From Leishmania martiniquensis (Eukaryota > Euglenozoa > Kinetoplastea > Trypanosomatida > Trypanosomatidae), in the NCBI RefSeq assembly GCF_017916325.1, contig NC_090163.1:959501-1023500 (forward strand): a stretch of DNA of 64,000 nucleotides, read 5' to 3'. The notes under the pieces are model-generated. The model made no database searches. It was given only the letters and a program-made list of their open reading frames with translations, and was not told where the DNA came from. Positions 49,045-60,100 of the stretch are shown here, piece after piece (the stretch's first letter is position 1; each line of letters begins with the position of its first letter). The position numbers were made by a program, and so were the translations under genes.

Positions 49045-50356
49045 TCAAGCGGAGCACAGACACCCAGGCCAAGCCAGCACGATATGGGGTGGGTGAGTGT
49101 GGGAGTGGGAGGGTGGTGGTGTGGGAAGGCTGTATAGTAGGCCAATGATTGGGGCTCTGGAGGGCGGCTGTGCTATGCGGGTGTATTGGTGTCTGTGGCA
49201 CTCTCTTGTCTGCAGGCCAGGGGCGCCCTCTGACACACACACACACGAGCACGTGTGAGATGCGGCGCTGGTGCCGCTAAGCTCGCGTGGTAAGCGAAAA
49301 GGGTTAAAGGCAAAATCGGGTGGGAAAGGGAAGATGCCGATGCATGCGCGACACGCGGCAGCGTACCGCTGCGCTTTGTCGGAGGTGGCCGAGGGCCTCC
49401 ACTCGGAATTACTGCAGTGGATCACGGCAGAGCTTCGTGGCCGGACGCGCCCAGTGTAGCAGAACTGTGGAGCAGGAGGATGATGCGGGGGCGGGGAGCG
49501 GGGCAGCATCTGGCGCGCGAATGAGAAGCGTCCCGCTGGCGCTTTACGTTGAATGTGCAGAGGGGCGAAGAGCGAGACTCTCTTGTCGAGACAATGAGAG
49601 AGGCTCCGCGTCGCTTGTGCGTGCGTGTGTTTGTGTGGGTGTGCGCGCCACTCGTACCCGCTCCTCCCTCTCTGCTGGTATGTATAGTGGACTGGCACTC
49701 CCAGCGGTCAAGCCGCAGGCCTGCTACAGTACCTCTCCACCTCTCACCCCCGTTTCTTGCGCTCTTCCCCATGCCTGCGCAACTGATCCCTCCCTTTCTA
49801 CACACACGCGCACACACACACACACACAAGCACACTGTCTCTTCCCACCAAACTGTGCGCCTCTCTGTTCCATTTTTCTTCTTCTATCCATCCCCTCTGT
49901 TGAAGAGTCGCGCGCGTTATTCTGCTTCACTTCATCTTAGATTCGCCACCGAGGGCTGCAAGGCGCCTGGGGCCTTCGCTCAAATCCTTTTCCTCGCCAG
50001 GGCTGTCCCACAATCTGTACACCTACCGAGACCCGATAAGAGGCCCCTGCAGACACACACGCACACACACACAAGCACATATATATATGTATTTATATAT
50101 CTGCGTGCATGTGCATGCGCCACGCTTACCAGCGCCTTAGTGGAACACGTTTCGTGATCATAAACCTTTTAACCGATCCACTCAGTCTTCGTCCAGCCAC
50201 ATTTCTTCCCTTCCGTTGTTGCGGAAGACAAGCCGAGGAGGGAGTGAGGAGAAAGGAGGAGTAGGAGGGAGGCGACTGCGCAGATACTCGCTGCCCTCGT
50301 CAGTATTGCTTTTACGTTGGTGTGTCACCATTATCGCCGTCGTCATCGCTGTCGCC
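49045..50356. other. Intergenic region between SF3B1 and LRR-IQ genes
   Basis: 1.3 kb. About 49270-49560 is mixed-composition DNA; CA repeats at 49802-49830, and a CA tract followed by (TA)n at 50055-50100. A pyrimidine tract at 50186-50218 followed by AG at 50227 is a candidate acceptor. The open frame of the next gene extends upstream to at least 50216 without an ATG. Confidence 0.55.
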
Positions 50357-52996
50357 ATGTTTGCCTCGTCCCACGGTGTGGTCGACCTTGCTTTTGTCCC
50401 TGGCAAGGATCACGACCTGTCTGACCTGCCGCTTGGGAAAGCGATGCTACAGGAGGTGGTGCCGGAGGAGGTGCGTGAGTTGAACGTGACGCAGGCACAC
50501 CTCCGCGGCCTCACCTCCACACCGGGGACTCTCGTCCACCAGATGTTGCAGCACGTGACAGTGCTACGTGCAGCGCACAATGAGGTTAGCCATCTGAACG
50601 GCATTGAGGCCTTCTGCGCGCTTGAGGTGCTCGACCTCAGCTACAACCGTCTCCGAGTCGTGGATGCACATGCGGCATCGCTGCTCAAGGCGCTGAAGCA
50701 GCTGCGCTCCATAGATTTCTCGCACAACAGCATGCACTTGCTCGACCTGAACGGCTCTTTCGGGGCGCCGTCCTCGCGGCTATCCGGGCCAGGCGCTGGC
50801 ACAGCGCCGCCATTTTCTACGAACGCTTCCGGTAGTGGCAGGGGTAGCGGTGGCCGCCTCTCCCTCTCCATTGCCGATCCATCTGACGCTTTGCTTTCTC
50901 TGACCGCCCTGAACTTATCTCACAACGCGTTCATCGATCTGCCCGACCTGCGCAGCGCGCCGTACCTGCAGGAGCTGAACATGAGTCACAATAAGCTGGA
51001 CGCCCTGTCTGACTTCGACGCGCGCCTGCCGCTCCTTTCGCTACACTCGCTAGCGCTCCACTCGAATCTGCTGCCGACCGCTACAGCGCTACTGCCCTTG
51101 TGCGGCTTGGCGGCCACCCTCAGACATCTGCAGGTCGTTCTCAACCCATTCACGCTGGTCCAAAAGGGCGCCAAGACCGCGAATAGCCGCGCCATCCGCG
51201 GGGAATGCGCTGGATTGCCATGGTGCACGTTGGATGAGTCGATGTGGTGGCGCCCTTTCTTGCTATGGCTGTGCCCGCTGCTCGTCACCGTTGACTACGC
51301 GGAGTTTACGGCGAGCGAGCGGCGAGTGGCGGGCATCATGCTGTTCCGCGAGAGCGGCTCCCTCTCCACCTCACTTCTGGAATACATGAACCCGCAGCGG
51401 AAGGACGAGCTGGAGGCGTACCTGCGGCGCAAGAGTGAGTTCGCCACGCCCCCGCATGACGCAATGACGATCCTACGCAGCCGTGAAGAGGAGGAGGAGA
51501 CCATGCGGGAGTGCTCTGGGGTTGCATGGGGGGCCGGCGCTGGCGGTGTGGAACAGGTGACTGCGCCCATGTACCGCATGGACCCCTCCCCGATTCTCGC
51601 CGCGGCACCCGCGCGTCGCCCCCCCAACGGTGTTTCGAGCGCATCGCCGAGTACGCACCCGAACTCCCTACCGCTCGAAGTTGGCGCGCCATCTGTGACG
51701 GAGGCGACGCTGACGGTGCAGTCCTCGCGTAGTGCAGCGAGCCGACCCTCGCCTGGTGCTCACGTCGTGGTGATTTCGCCGGAAACACAGCTTTCCTTGA
51801 ACCCGAGCTCCAGCGGCGCGCTTTTCACGAGCCATAACCGCCAGCGCATCCAGTCAACCTCCATGGCGACCTTCGTCCGAGCACTGCAGAGGAAGCTGCG
51901 GTCGCTAGAGGAGGTAGTGGCGGTTCTGTGGCACGCGGACCTGTCGCGGCGCACTGCGGCTGCTATCGTCATTCAGCGCTTCATGCGCGGCGCGTTGACA
52001 CGCATGCACCTGTCCGAGGAGGAGGCGGAGAGCTGTCGTTTTATTCGATACCAGCTGCAACAGGCAGCTCAAGCGGCCAGAGGAGCAGTAGCAGCACAGG
52101 CTAGCGTCACTGGCGCTGGCGGCTGCAGCAGCGGTGGCACGACAACGAGGGGTGTGAGTCAGCGTCGCTCGTCTTTGGAGCCGGTTGGGGACACCGGCTC
52201 CAACATGCAAGAGGTTCTCATCTCCATGCGTAGCCTGCAGGAAGTGATGAGCAGCATGTGGATCGATCTTGGCGAGTACCGCGCAATGGCGGACCGTGAG
52301 CAGCGGCGTGCTGCTGTGCTCATACAGCGGCACTACCGCGGGTACCGCGCACGCTGTGAGCACGGGCGAGTTCCAAAGCGGCTTCACTCACAGCCGCCAC
52401 CCTCGTCGTCCTGCCTCACCGGATGCGAGTGCGCTGCAGAAAGTGCCTCTCTGCGACGCGAGGTGAGCGAGCTGCGACGAGAGGTGGGCGAGCTGCGTGA
52501 ACTTTTGCAGGAAACGGCGCGCCAGGAGCGGCTGGCCGTCTATAGCGACCCGGAGCGGGCCATCGAGGCCATTGTTCGAAAGCATGAGCAGCGAAGCAAC
52601 GCCGATCTGCTTGCGAAGCCGAAGTACCGTCAGTGTCCACGCGAGGACAGCCGAGTTCCGGATGCCAGCTCACGCTTCACCGAAGGGACTGTGAGCGACA
52701 GCGCGTCGCAGGAGAAGGCGGCGGATGACATTGCCCCGGATCAGGGCTCGCTGAGGAAGGACAACGGCTTCGACGACGGTGTCGCGAGGGCGCCAGCAGC
52801 CTGCGACAGCCAACTCGCGGGCGATGCAGCGCTGCCACATGGGGGGCCGGCGACGATGCCACACGCGTCCGAGATGACCTCTTCGCCTGACACCTCTGTG
52901 AAAGGGAGATCGGCGCTGAACCACCCGACGCGCGTCACCAAGTTAAAGCCGCACTCAGGCAGCAAGAGCAGCACCACGCGCGTTGGTAAGAACTAG
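50357..52996 (+). CDS. Leucine-rich repeat and IQ-motif protein (CEP97/LRRIQ-like)
   Basis: 879 aa from the ATG at 50357. Residues about 68-265 contain several LRRs of the SDS22-like type: ALEVLDLSYNRLRVVD, QLRSIDFSHNSMHLLDL, LTALNLSHNAFIDLPDL, YLQELNMSHNKLDALSDF, followed by a capping segment. A disordered linker leads to two IQ motifs, AAAIVIQRFMRGALTRMHL (about 533-551) and AAVLIQRHYRGYRARCEHG (about 649-667), expected to bind calmodulin-type light chains. A short coiled coil, LRREVSELRREVGELRELL, sits at about 696-714. LRR plus IQ plus coiled coil matches CEP97/LRRIQ proteins of centrioles, basal bodies and cilia; such a location is inferred. The frame is open upstream and would add a hydrophobic segment, but no ATG is present there. 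Confidence 0.82.
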   Translation: MFASSHGVVDLAFVPGKDHDLSDLPLGKAMLQEVVPEEVRELNVTQAHLRGLTSTPGTLVHQMLQHVTVLRAAHNEVSHLNGIEAFCALEVLDLSYNRLRVVDAHAASLLKALKQLRSIDFSHNSMHLLDLNGSFGAPSSRLSGPGAGTAPPFSTNASGSGRGSGGRLSLSIADPSDALLSLTALNLSHNAFIDLPDLRSAPYLQELNMSHNKLDALSDFDARLPLLSLHSLALHSNLLPTATALLPLCGLAATLRHLQVVLNPFTLVQKGAKTANSRAIRGECAGLPWCTLDESMWWRPFLLWLCPLLVTVDYAEFTASERRVAGIMLFRESGSLSTSLLEYMNPQRKDELEAYLRRKSEFATPPHDAMTILRSREEEEETMRECSGVAWGAGAGGVEQVTAPMYRMDPSPILAAAPARRPPNGVSSASPSTHPNSLPLEVGAPSVTEATLTVQSSRSAASRPSPGAHVVVISPETQLSLNPSSSGALFTSHNRQRIQSTSMATFVRALQRKLRSLEEVVAVLWHADLSRRTAAAIVIQRFMRGALTRMHLSEEEAESCRFIRYQLQQAAQAARGAVAAQASVTGAGGCSSGGTTTRGVSQRRSSLEPVGDTGSNMQEVLISMRSLQEVMSSMWIDLGEYRAMADREQRRAAVLIQRHYRGYRARCEHGRVPKRLHSQPPPSSSCLTGCECAAESASLRREVSELRREVGELRELLQETARQERLAVYSDPERAIEAIVRKHEQRSNADLLAKPKYRQCPREDSRVPDASSRFTEGTVSDSASQEKAADDIAPDQGSLRKDNGFDDGVARAPAACDSQLAGDAALPHGGPATMPHASEMTSSPDTSVKGRSALNHPTRVTKLKPHSGSKSSTTRVGKN

Positions 52997-54479
52997 GCAA
53001 AGCTGGGCGGGGATGCCGCAGAGCCCGTTCTCGCCTGTCCCCCCCTCCTCCCCATCTCCCTTACGCTGTGCATATATATATATATGTAAACCACCAACGA
53101 CGTTTTGAGGCTACAGCTTCTCATTGCTCCCGGTAAAAGAGTTGGCGATGGAGGCGGGGACGGCATGCAGTGCCGCCCCTTTTTTCGTCCTGTTGGTGGG
53201 GCGTCGCGGCGTTGTTGGTGCCCGAGCTGTCGTGCCTTAGAAAGGCGGGAGGAGCGGAGGCGGGGAACGTGTGCGTGCGTGCGTGCGGGGGGAGAGGAGG
53301 GGGCGACGGCGGGGACGGGCTGGCCGATAGAATGACAACTGTGGAGCGCACTGTACTTTCTGTGCGATGGATCTGCGCCTCTCTTCCCCTCAGCTTCCCT
53401 CTCTCTGCTCCGCCTCCGAATGTTTTCCCTGCATATGAGCTCTTGTGCGAGCACGAGTACGCGTGCTCGTCGGCGGATGCGCTGCTAAATTCGACGCGCG
53501 CCCTCTACACACACGCACGCACAGCGTGAGGGAGAGAGAGAGGAGGGCAGGGGGCGGCGCTCAAGCTCACCTCTCTGCCAGTGCATAACGTCTGCTTCTC
53601 TAACCCCTCTCTGTGTGTGTCTGCGAGTGTGTGTATTTGGGGTGGGGTGTGTGTGTGTGGGGGGTGCACGGTCGGTACCACACCCACGCCGCGCGTGAAA
53701 GCACAGGGGGGGATGGACAGCAACGACACACACATACACACACACACGCTCAGGAAGCGAAGGAGGCCCTCGCCTGCTGTGCACTTCGTTTGCTCTCCGC
53801 GCTGCCTGTGCAAAGTGAGAAGCCGCACGCGCCCTTCAAAGGGCAACTCCCCCCTCCCCTCCCCTCCCTCTCCCCTCTCCCCTCTCCCCTCCCCCCTCAC
53901 CACCACCACCGCTACGCCTTTGGTGAGCAATTTGTTGGCTTTGCTGATGGCGCGCATGTGCCATGCCGACACGAGTCAGCACTCGTGCTTCTCTCCCTTT
54001 ATGGGCGCTTCTGAGACCCTTTGCAGAGGGGCGGTGCCGTGGCCCCCCCAACACACCTTTTTTCCTTCACCTTGGGTGAAGCATCACCGTCCGCGTTGCC
54101 TCTCTTCTCTGCACACCACTTACCCTCCCCTCCCCCCTCACCATTTCGTTGTCTTCTGCCTTCATGGGCCCATCGGCTGACGCGATGCCGACCCCCCCTC
54201 CCTTCCCGGGAAACTTACATTTAGTTTACCGCCCCTTTCTCTCTCCGCGCGCCGGTACGCACGCACTGCCACACAGCCGCCCTCTTATCAACTTTTGCTG
54301 CATTGCTGGTGGGGGGACTGTGCGCAGACGCACTGGGGAAGACGAGTGGCTGCACGCGCTCCTACCTTTCTTGCCCTATCCCCCTCCCCCTCAGCCGTGA
54401 CTGAGGGCTCTCATCGACGAGCTGCGCACACGCATCACAACATACAGAGCAGCGGGCCGCCTGTGCGGTACTGCTCGCC
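52997..54479. other. Intergenic region before ARH-like gene
   Basis: 1.5 kb. (TA)n at 53071-53087, TG repeats near 53612-53665, CA repeats at 53726-53749, C/T runs at 53850-53910. No gene supported. Confidence 0.6.
54358..54394 (+). promoter_or_regulatory. Probable trans-splice acceptor for the ARH-like gene
   Basis: A pyrimidine tract of about 35 nt ends at CCCCCTCAG with AG at 54393-54394, 85 nt upstream of the ATG at 54480. One of the cleanest acceptor patterns in the window. Pattern-based. Confidence 0.6.
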
Positions 54480-55745
54480 ATGGTCGCCACGCTCTCTCAC
54501 ACGCCGCCTCCGGTGGTGGAGAACTTTTACCAGAACAGCTTCAAGCAACTCAGCATGGTGCAGCAGAAGCAAGTGGGGCTGCTTGTAGGGGTGGCCGTAG
54601 CAGATGCGGCAGCGCGCCCGCTAAACGGCTACAGCTCGGAGGAGGTCGAGGCGTACCTGAAAAACGCGCTGGAGGAAGCGCATGCGACAGGATCGGTGCG
54701 AACCGCCGTGGCTGTGGCAGAGAGCAGCGCCTTGGCGTTTGCGCGTGTGCCACCGCGTGCGATGCAGCAGCGTGGCAACACGGAGCACGACAGTGGAGGC
54801 AGATCTCCAGCCGCGTCTTCATCGTCTCGGATCTCTTCTTCTGCCTCCCTCCCTGTCCACTCCTTCACGTATCAGCTCTACTTCGAGATGCTGCGTGCCA
54901 TGAGCAGCGCACGCGGCGAGTTCGCGGTAGAATACGTCCAGGAGCGCCTTGTCCGCGCGGCTGCAGCGGTGAATGAGCCGAAGACGTTCACCGCCGAGCA
55001 TGCTTCACTCTTGCACACCCTCTGCACGCTGCTCGCCACCCCCGCCATTTACCCCTATGCCAGCGATGCAGCGCTGCGAGGCTATCTCGAACCCTTTGTT
55101 GCGTTTCTTACAGCGTTTTCGAAACCTCTCCAAACGGACAATGCCGACGGTGTCACCAGTGACCAGGCTGACTGGGTGCCGCCTGCTGAGGCTGCTGCCG
55201 CCGCCGAGCGTGCCGCAGTGCGGGATTACACCTTTTCCGTACTCGGGGTCGTGCTTCGGCAGCTGCAAAGCAACCCTGATGCTACACGCAACGCAGCATT
55301 CATGGCGGTGCCTGGCACGGCTGCGGTCTTCCCGGAAGATGTGCAGCCCTTCGTGCCACCCCCTGTGACCGCGTCTGCCGAGACGCGCGCACGACTCTCG
55401 AGCGTCCAGCGAAACCTAGAGACTCGTCCCGCTTCGATCAGTTCCTCGGCCATGGTCAGCTCCCGGTGGCTGCCGCAGCGATGTACTGCAGCGGATGCCG
55501 CCACGGTGCGTGAGGGTCTCCGCATCGCTCAAGTTCCTCTTACGTTTTCGCAGGGAGTCGCGCAGGCGATCCGGCTCGGTGGCCCGACGTGCCAGCGGGC
55601 TATGCTGGTTGGTGCGCTGCTGGGGGCGAAGCTTGGGGCTCGGTGCATCCCGCTGGAGTGGCTCAGCGCCACAGCCGACCACAAAGCCGTGTCCACGATG
55701 TCACTGGAGGTGGCGCAGTGGAGTTGGAATCCCCCGCACCACTAA
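54480..55745 (+). CDS. Degenerate ADP-ribosylglycohydrolase-like protein
   Basis: 421 aa from the ATG at 54480. The start of the ARH/DraG fold is recognisable: VGLLVGVAVADAAARPLNG (32-50) corresponds to the family pattern in which a helix ends in G-D-A-x-G-x-P. Near the C-terminus, AIRLGGPTCQRAMLVGALLG (363-382) and LGARCIPLEWL match the family's GGDTDT helix and the following G-x-x-x-IP-W segment. Active ARH enzymes bind two magnesium ions through the Asp residues of these motifs. Here GD has become AD and GGDTDT has become GGPTCQR, so hydrolase activity is doubtful. The middle, including a Ser-rich stretch (about 100-120), is helical. It may be a pseudoenzyme that binds ADP-ribose or protein partners; assignment rests on two motifs. 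Confidence 0.65.
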   Translation: MVATLSHTPPPVVENFYQNSFKQLSMVQQKQVGLLVGVAVADAAARPLNGYSSEEVEAYLKNALEEAHATGSVRTAVAVAESSALAFARVPPRAMQQRGNTEHDSGGRSPAASSSSRISSSASLPVHSFTYQLYFEMLRAMSSARGEFAVEYVQERLVRAAAAVNEPKTFTAEHASLLHTLCTLLATPAIYPYASDAALRGYLEPFVAFLTAFSKPLQTDNADGVTSDQADWVPPAEAAAAAERAAVRDYTFSVLGVVLRQLQSNPDATRNAAFMAVPGTAAVFPEDVQPFVPPPVTASAETRARLSSVQRNLETRPASISSSAMVSSRWLPQRCTAADAATVREGLRIAQVPLTFSQGVAQAIRLGGPTCQRAMLVGALLGAKLGARCIPLEWLSATADHKAVSTMSLEVAQWSWNPPHH

Positions 55746-57137
55746 CGCACCAGCTCGCTCTCTCTTGAAGGGTGAAAGATCGTGTACGCAGCGTCACATC
55801 CGCTATTCTGCAGAGGCCGTGGCGGGCGCGTACTCGCGATTGTGCACCCACTGCTGGCGCGCGCGCACGCAGTGCAGATGCATCGCTGCTTAACCCATCT
55901 TTGCCGGGAGCGCCCTGCAAACGGGGAACCCGCTCCTCCTCTGCGTGAGCAGGACAAGCATGCCTTGTGTACGTGGTCGCTGTTGGGAATGCGCATCTGT
56001 GCACATGGAGAGGTGGGCGGGTGGGGCTCAAAGAAACACAGCGCTTGCGCGTGTGTGTGTGTGTGAGTGCGTGATAATGCCGCAGGTATGGGAAACAAAG
56101 AAGGCAGCGAGGGAGTCGGGGGCACGCGGCAGCGGTGACGGTGCCTATCCACTCCTCGTTTATGGCAACCCTTTCCCTTCGACTCGGACACGCTGTTGGA
56201 TGTGCACACGTAAGGAGGAAACACCTCCCTCATCGGCGGGCACTTCGCTAGGTGCACGCACATCCCGTTGACATGCACACAGAAGAAGAGGGCCGGAGCC
56301 GTCCTTCTACTGACAGTCTGTGAGCGAGTGAGCGAGAAGCGGCCGGGGGCTGCTCGGTGCACTTAATGAGTGCCGCTGCCGCCTCTTGCGACGGCTTGGC
56401 TTCCTCCCTGTGTGAGCTGGGGCCGTTTAGGCATCCTCCGCTCGTCGGTGCACAGACCCTTTGCGGCGCGTTCCGTCCCTCCCCTCTCCTCCTGGTTGAC
56501 GATTCCCATGACCACTACTACTGGTGTGATTGGAGTGGCTTTCTCCCTCTCCGCCAACCCCCCCCGCGCCGTCTCTTCCCGAGCACCCACCGCACAACGC
56601 CGCGAGGTCCTCGCTGCCGGACGCGAAGGGGGGAAGAGGGAGAGGGGGCGCAAGACACAGCAGAGGCAAAGGGGGCCGCACGAAATAGAAACGTACTCAG
56701 ACACACGCCCATTCAGTGCCCACAGGGACAGGACCGCTCTCTGTACGTCTCAGCTCGACACCCCCTTTTTCCTCTCTTTCCGGCCCGTTTTCGTTGCGGG
56801 CTTTGCGTCTCCCTCACCCTCGCTCCGTCCTTCCTCTTCGCGCCCCCCAACACACACATACACACACCAGTGCTCTTCGTCTTCTCTCAGGTGTCAAGAG
56901 GCGCGGCTCATGCTGCGTCTTTGGCCGCCATAAGAAGACCGAGACAGCAGCCAAGCGCACCCGCACAGCGGTGCAGACGGGTGCGTCGCGCTGGGCCAAA
57001 GCGATACCACCCGAACGCATGACCGAGTGTGCTCGTGCCCCATTTCTGACGACTTGTCGCAGCATCTTCTTGCACTCCCCTCTCTCGTGGCGCGGAGCGA
57101 CTTACTCAGTGTGCCCTCTTCCGCCTCTCAGCTGTGA
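55746..57137. other. Intergenic region before IQ-array gene
   Basis: 1.4 kb. Contains a TG repeat at 56054-56065, C-rich runs near 56555-56575, CT-rich tract at 56755-56850 and candidate acceptors at 56890 and 57131. No gene supported. Confidence 0.6.
56752..56890 (+). promoter_or_regulatory. Possible trans-splice acceptor for the IQ-array gene
   Basis: CT-rich sequence followed by CTTCGTCTTCTCTCAG with AG at 56889-56890, 247 nt before the ATG at 57138. A second pyrimidine-AG at 57131 would leave a leader of only 7 nt. Pattern-based. Confidence 0.4.
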
Positions 57138-60100
57138 ATGCTGACTGAGACGCAGCTAAAGCAGGTCGTGCCGCATGACGCGCGCCGCGCACCCGCATCC
57201 TCAGAAAAGGCTGCCGGCACCGCACGTGCTGCTGATGCAGTGGGCCATGAGGCGGGATGGAGAGAGCCAAAGAAGGGCGAGCGCGACAGCAGCGCCTTTC
57301 GTGGCGGTGGACCCCTTCCACCGATACACACCAGGCTCGCGTCGGCGAGCGAGACCACTGGGGCGTTGCACCCACGAAGGCAACGCCCGCCATCTGGCCG
57401 CCAGGAGCTGCAGCAGGTGCCCACATCAGATCGGCGAGCCTTCCCTGGAGCGCTTCCAGCAGTGGTCGAGACGCCTGGCCGGCGTCCCCCGACTGCGCCC
57501 GGGGCCCCCGCAGCCTTTAGGAACAGCGATGAACTAGTATCCCCGACTCTCAGCCCAGTGCCTCGGCGGCCCCCGTCCGCTGGCCGCTCCCTAGCGCGTC
57601 ACCGCCGCGTGCAAGCTTCGTCCTCTCGGCAAGCACGTCAGCCCACCGTCAGCCCGAAGGGCAGGAGCCCCACCTCTGCGCGGGGAGGCGGTGCAGGGCG
57701 GACGGAGAGGCGACCTCTCAGCAGCCAGGCCTCACGACGCACAGGGCTCCAGTCATTGAAGCAGGAGGTAGAGAACAACGAGGCGGCTGCCGGCCAGCTG
57801 CTACAGGCGGAGCACACCGTCGGAGCGTTGGTGCTGCTGAGCCGCACGCTGAAGAGCGTTCAGGACTATCAAGCCAAGTTTAAAAGTGGGCGCGGTGGGG
57901 GCGTCGCGGTTGGCGGCGCTGCGTCAGCGCGCGCTGCCCCGAGCGCGCCGTCATCTGGTGGCCCCGGCACTGCGTGGGCGGCTAAGACCGCCCAGCGGCT
58001 TGCTGAGGCGTACACCACCATTGCCACCAATGCCGGTGTGCGGTCCAGCACAGCCGCCGAGCCGATTCAGGTTCAGGAGGCATACTTCCAAGCCGCGATG
58101 CGCTACTTGGCGAAGAACTCGGCAGAGGATCTGTTCACTGAGTGGACGGCGGACAGCGCCGCGGCGGCAGAGGAGGGCCGCCCACCCCCGCAGCGGCAGC
58201 AGCGCCGCCGCCGGGCAAGGTCGCCGGCGCCGCGTCCAATCCGCGACCCCCCTTCGTGCTTCCCGTCAGGCCGTGTAAGGAAAAGTCGGTGCGGCGATCA
58301 GCAGCAGCGCCAGCAACCAGCCGTCGTCCGTCGTCTCCTCCGCTGTGCTGTTCGCACGAATGCTGCTGTGTGCCTCGGCGACGGTGCCACGCCAGGAGGA
58401 GAGGCCCGCATTGTCTATGAGCTGCTGAAAGCGCTGGCGGAGTCCGACAGCGAGTGGAGCATGTCGGTGCTGTACAACTTGGCGGTGGCCTTTCTTCGGG
58501 TCGGCAGCTACGACGATGCAGCGGAGGCGATGGCGCGGTTCATGGAGCTGAGCTGGCATTATCTTGCGTGCGCGCAGCCTCTGCAGGGGACTGACGATGC
58601 CGGCGACGCTTGCAGTGCCGCCGCGGCTGTGCACGCGCATGCGGCGCTGCAGCTGATTCGCGGCCACCACTTCATCGCTGCCATGGCGGCCTGGTGTGAA
58701 CCCCAGGGCCCCACAGAGCTGTATCACTGCGAGCTCGCCAGCGCCTGCGCGGAGCGGTACCTGAGCGGTGCCGACGAGGCACAGCGGGCGTGCCAACGCC
58801 GTCTTGCCGCAGCTCAGGCGAGGGCCAATGCTGGTGCCAGCACCGCAGAGACACACCCCATGACCGCAGCGAATGGGCCCCCAACGCGGCTGCTGCTGCC
58901 GTATGTGCCGCAGGAGCTGCTTCTTTCCTGCCCCTCGTCGACCGCGGCCGCGGGAATGGGTGGTGCTACACCCACTACTGTCACGATGCACGAGCTGGTT
59001 GAGGCGCTCACCACCTCACCCTCATTCAGCGCCTCTCTGCCGGCGGAGGTGAGGGCGTATGTGCGGGAAGTCCAAAAGGGAGCGCCCCTGCGGTACTGGG
59101 CAAGTGTGGCTCTGCGCGCTGGTGCGTCACCGCCACCCCTGTCTGCGGCCATCGCCGCCTCAACAGCTGCGCCGATTCCGCCAATCCTCGTGGCTCTGCT
59201 GTGCCACGGAAAAGGGGGTGACAGCGTGTGGGCGCGGCAGTCCTGGATGGTGTCGCCGGTGAGCAGAGACGGTGCGGACGACGTCTCGGACTCACTTCGG
59301 CAACTCATCTTCGCAGCAACAACGGCAGGCACAAGCGCCGACTCGATGAATGCCTTGGCGTCACTGCGCCTCGACGTGGCGCTCGTGGAGCACGCAAATG
59401 GTGCTGCCTCACTAAACAAGGCCACAGCGGTGACGCTGAATCGTGAGCTCAGCGCTTCATCGGGTGCGACGAGTCCTTGCAAGCCTAGCAGGCCAGCACC
59501 GCTCTTCGTCACCACTCTTCCCAGCAGTGCGTACGACCGGTACCGCAGACTCCGTGACGGCATCGTCACCCAGCTGGAGAATGCGGAGCAGATGGAGCAG
59601 CATGAAGCAGGTGTGGCCGATGAATCGCCGCCGCTTGCCGTGATGTGCGACGACGAACGCCCTCTCTCTAGCTCCACAGTCTCGCCAAAGCGCCCGTCGG
59701 CAGATGCATCCGCCGCACCGTCGCGCAGGCGACGTGTGACAGCGCTGCTCGTTGGCGCAACGAGCGCCGCCACTTCTCCGGCAGCTTCGTTGTCGCGCGA
59801 GGGCCAGGGTAGCTCTGCGACCGGCGCATTTGGTCTTGGGGAGGAAGAGGCGGTGGAGCGCAGCAGCGGGAGGAGCGACGCCACCGCAGCCGTGCTCGAT
59901 CCTGCGCTGCTTGCCATACCTGTCCGACCCTCGGAGCTGCTGCGGCAGCTGGACTTGGAGACGGAAGTGCGCTACTCCCGTCTCGTTGCGGATCCGCTCG
60001 CAGATGTGCGGCGGGCCGCCTCTACGTGCGTGCAGGCATGGTGGCGGATGCAGCTTGCACGGCAGGCGCGGCGCCGGCGTGCGGCTGATGTCGAGGCTTG

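Noticed and set aside
49334..49459. 41-aa frame MPMHARHAAAYRCALSEV...
   Set aside because: Too short, no family, and located where the SF3B1 3'UTR is expected.
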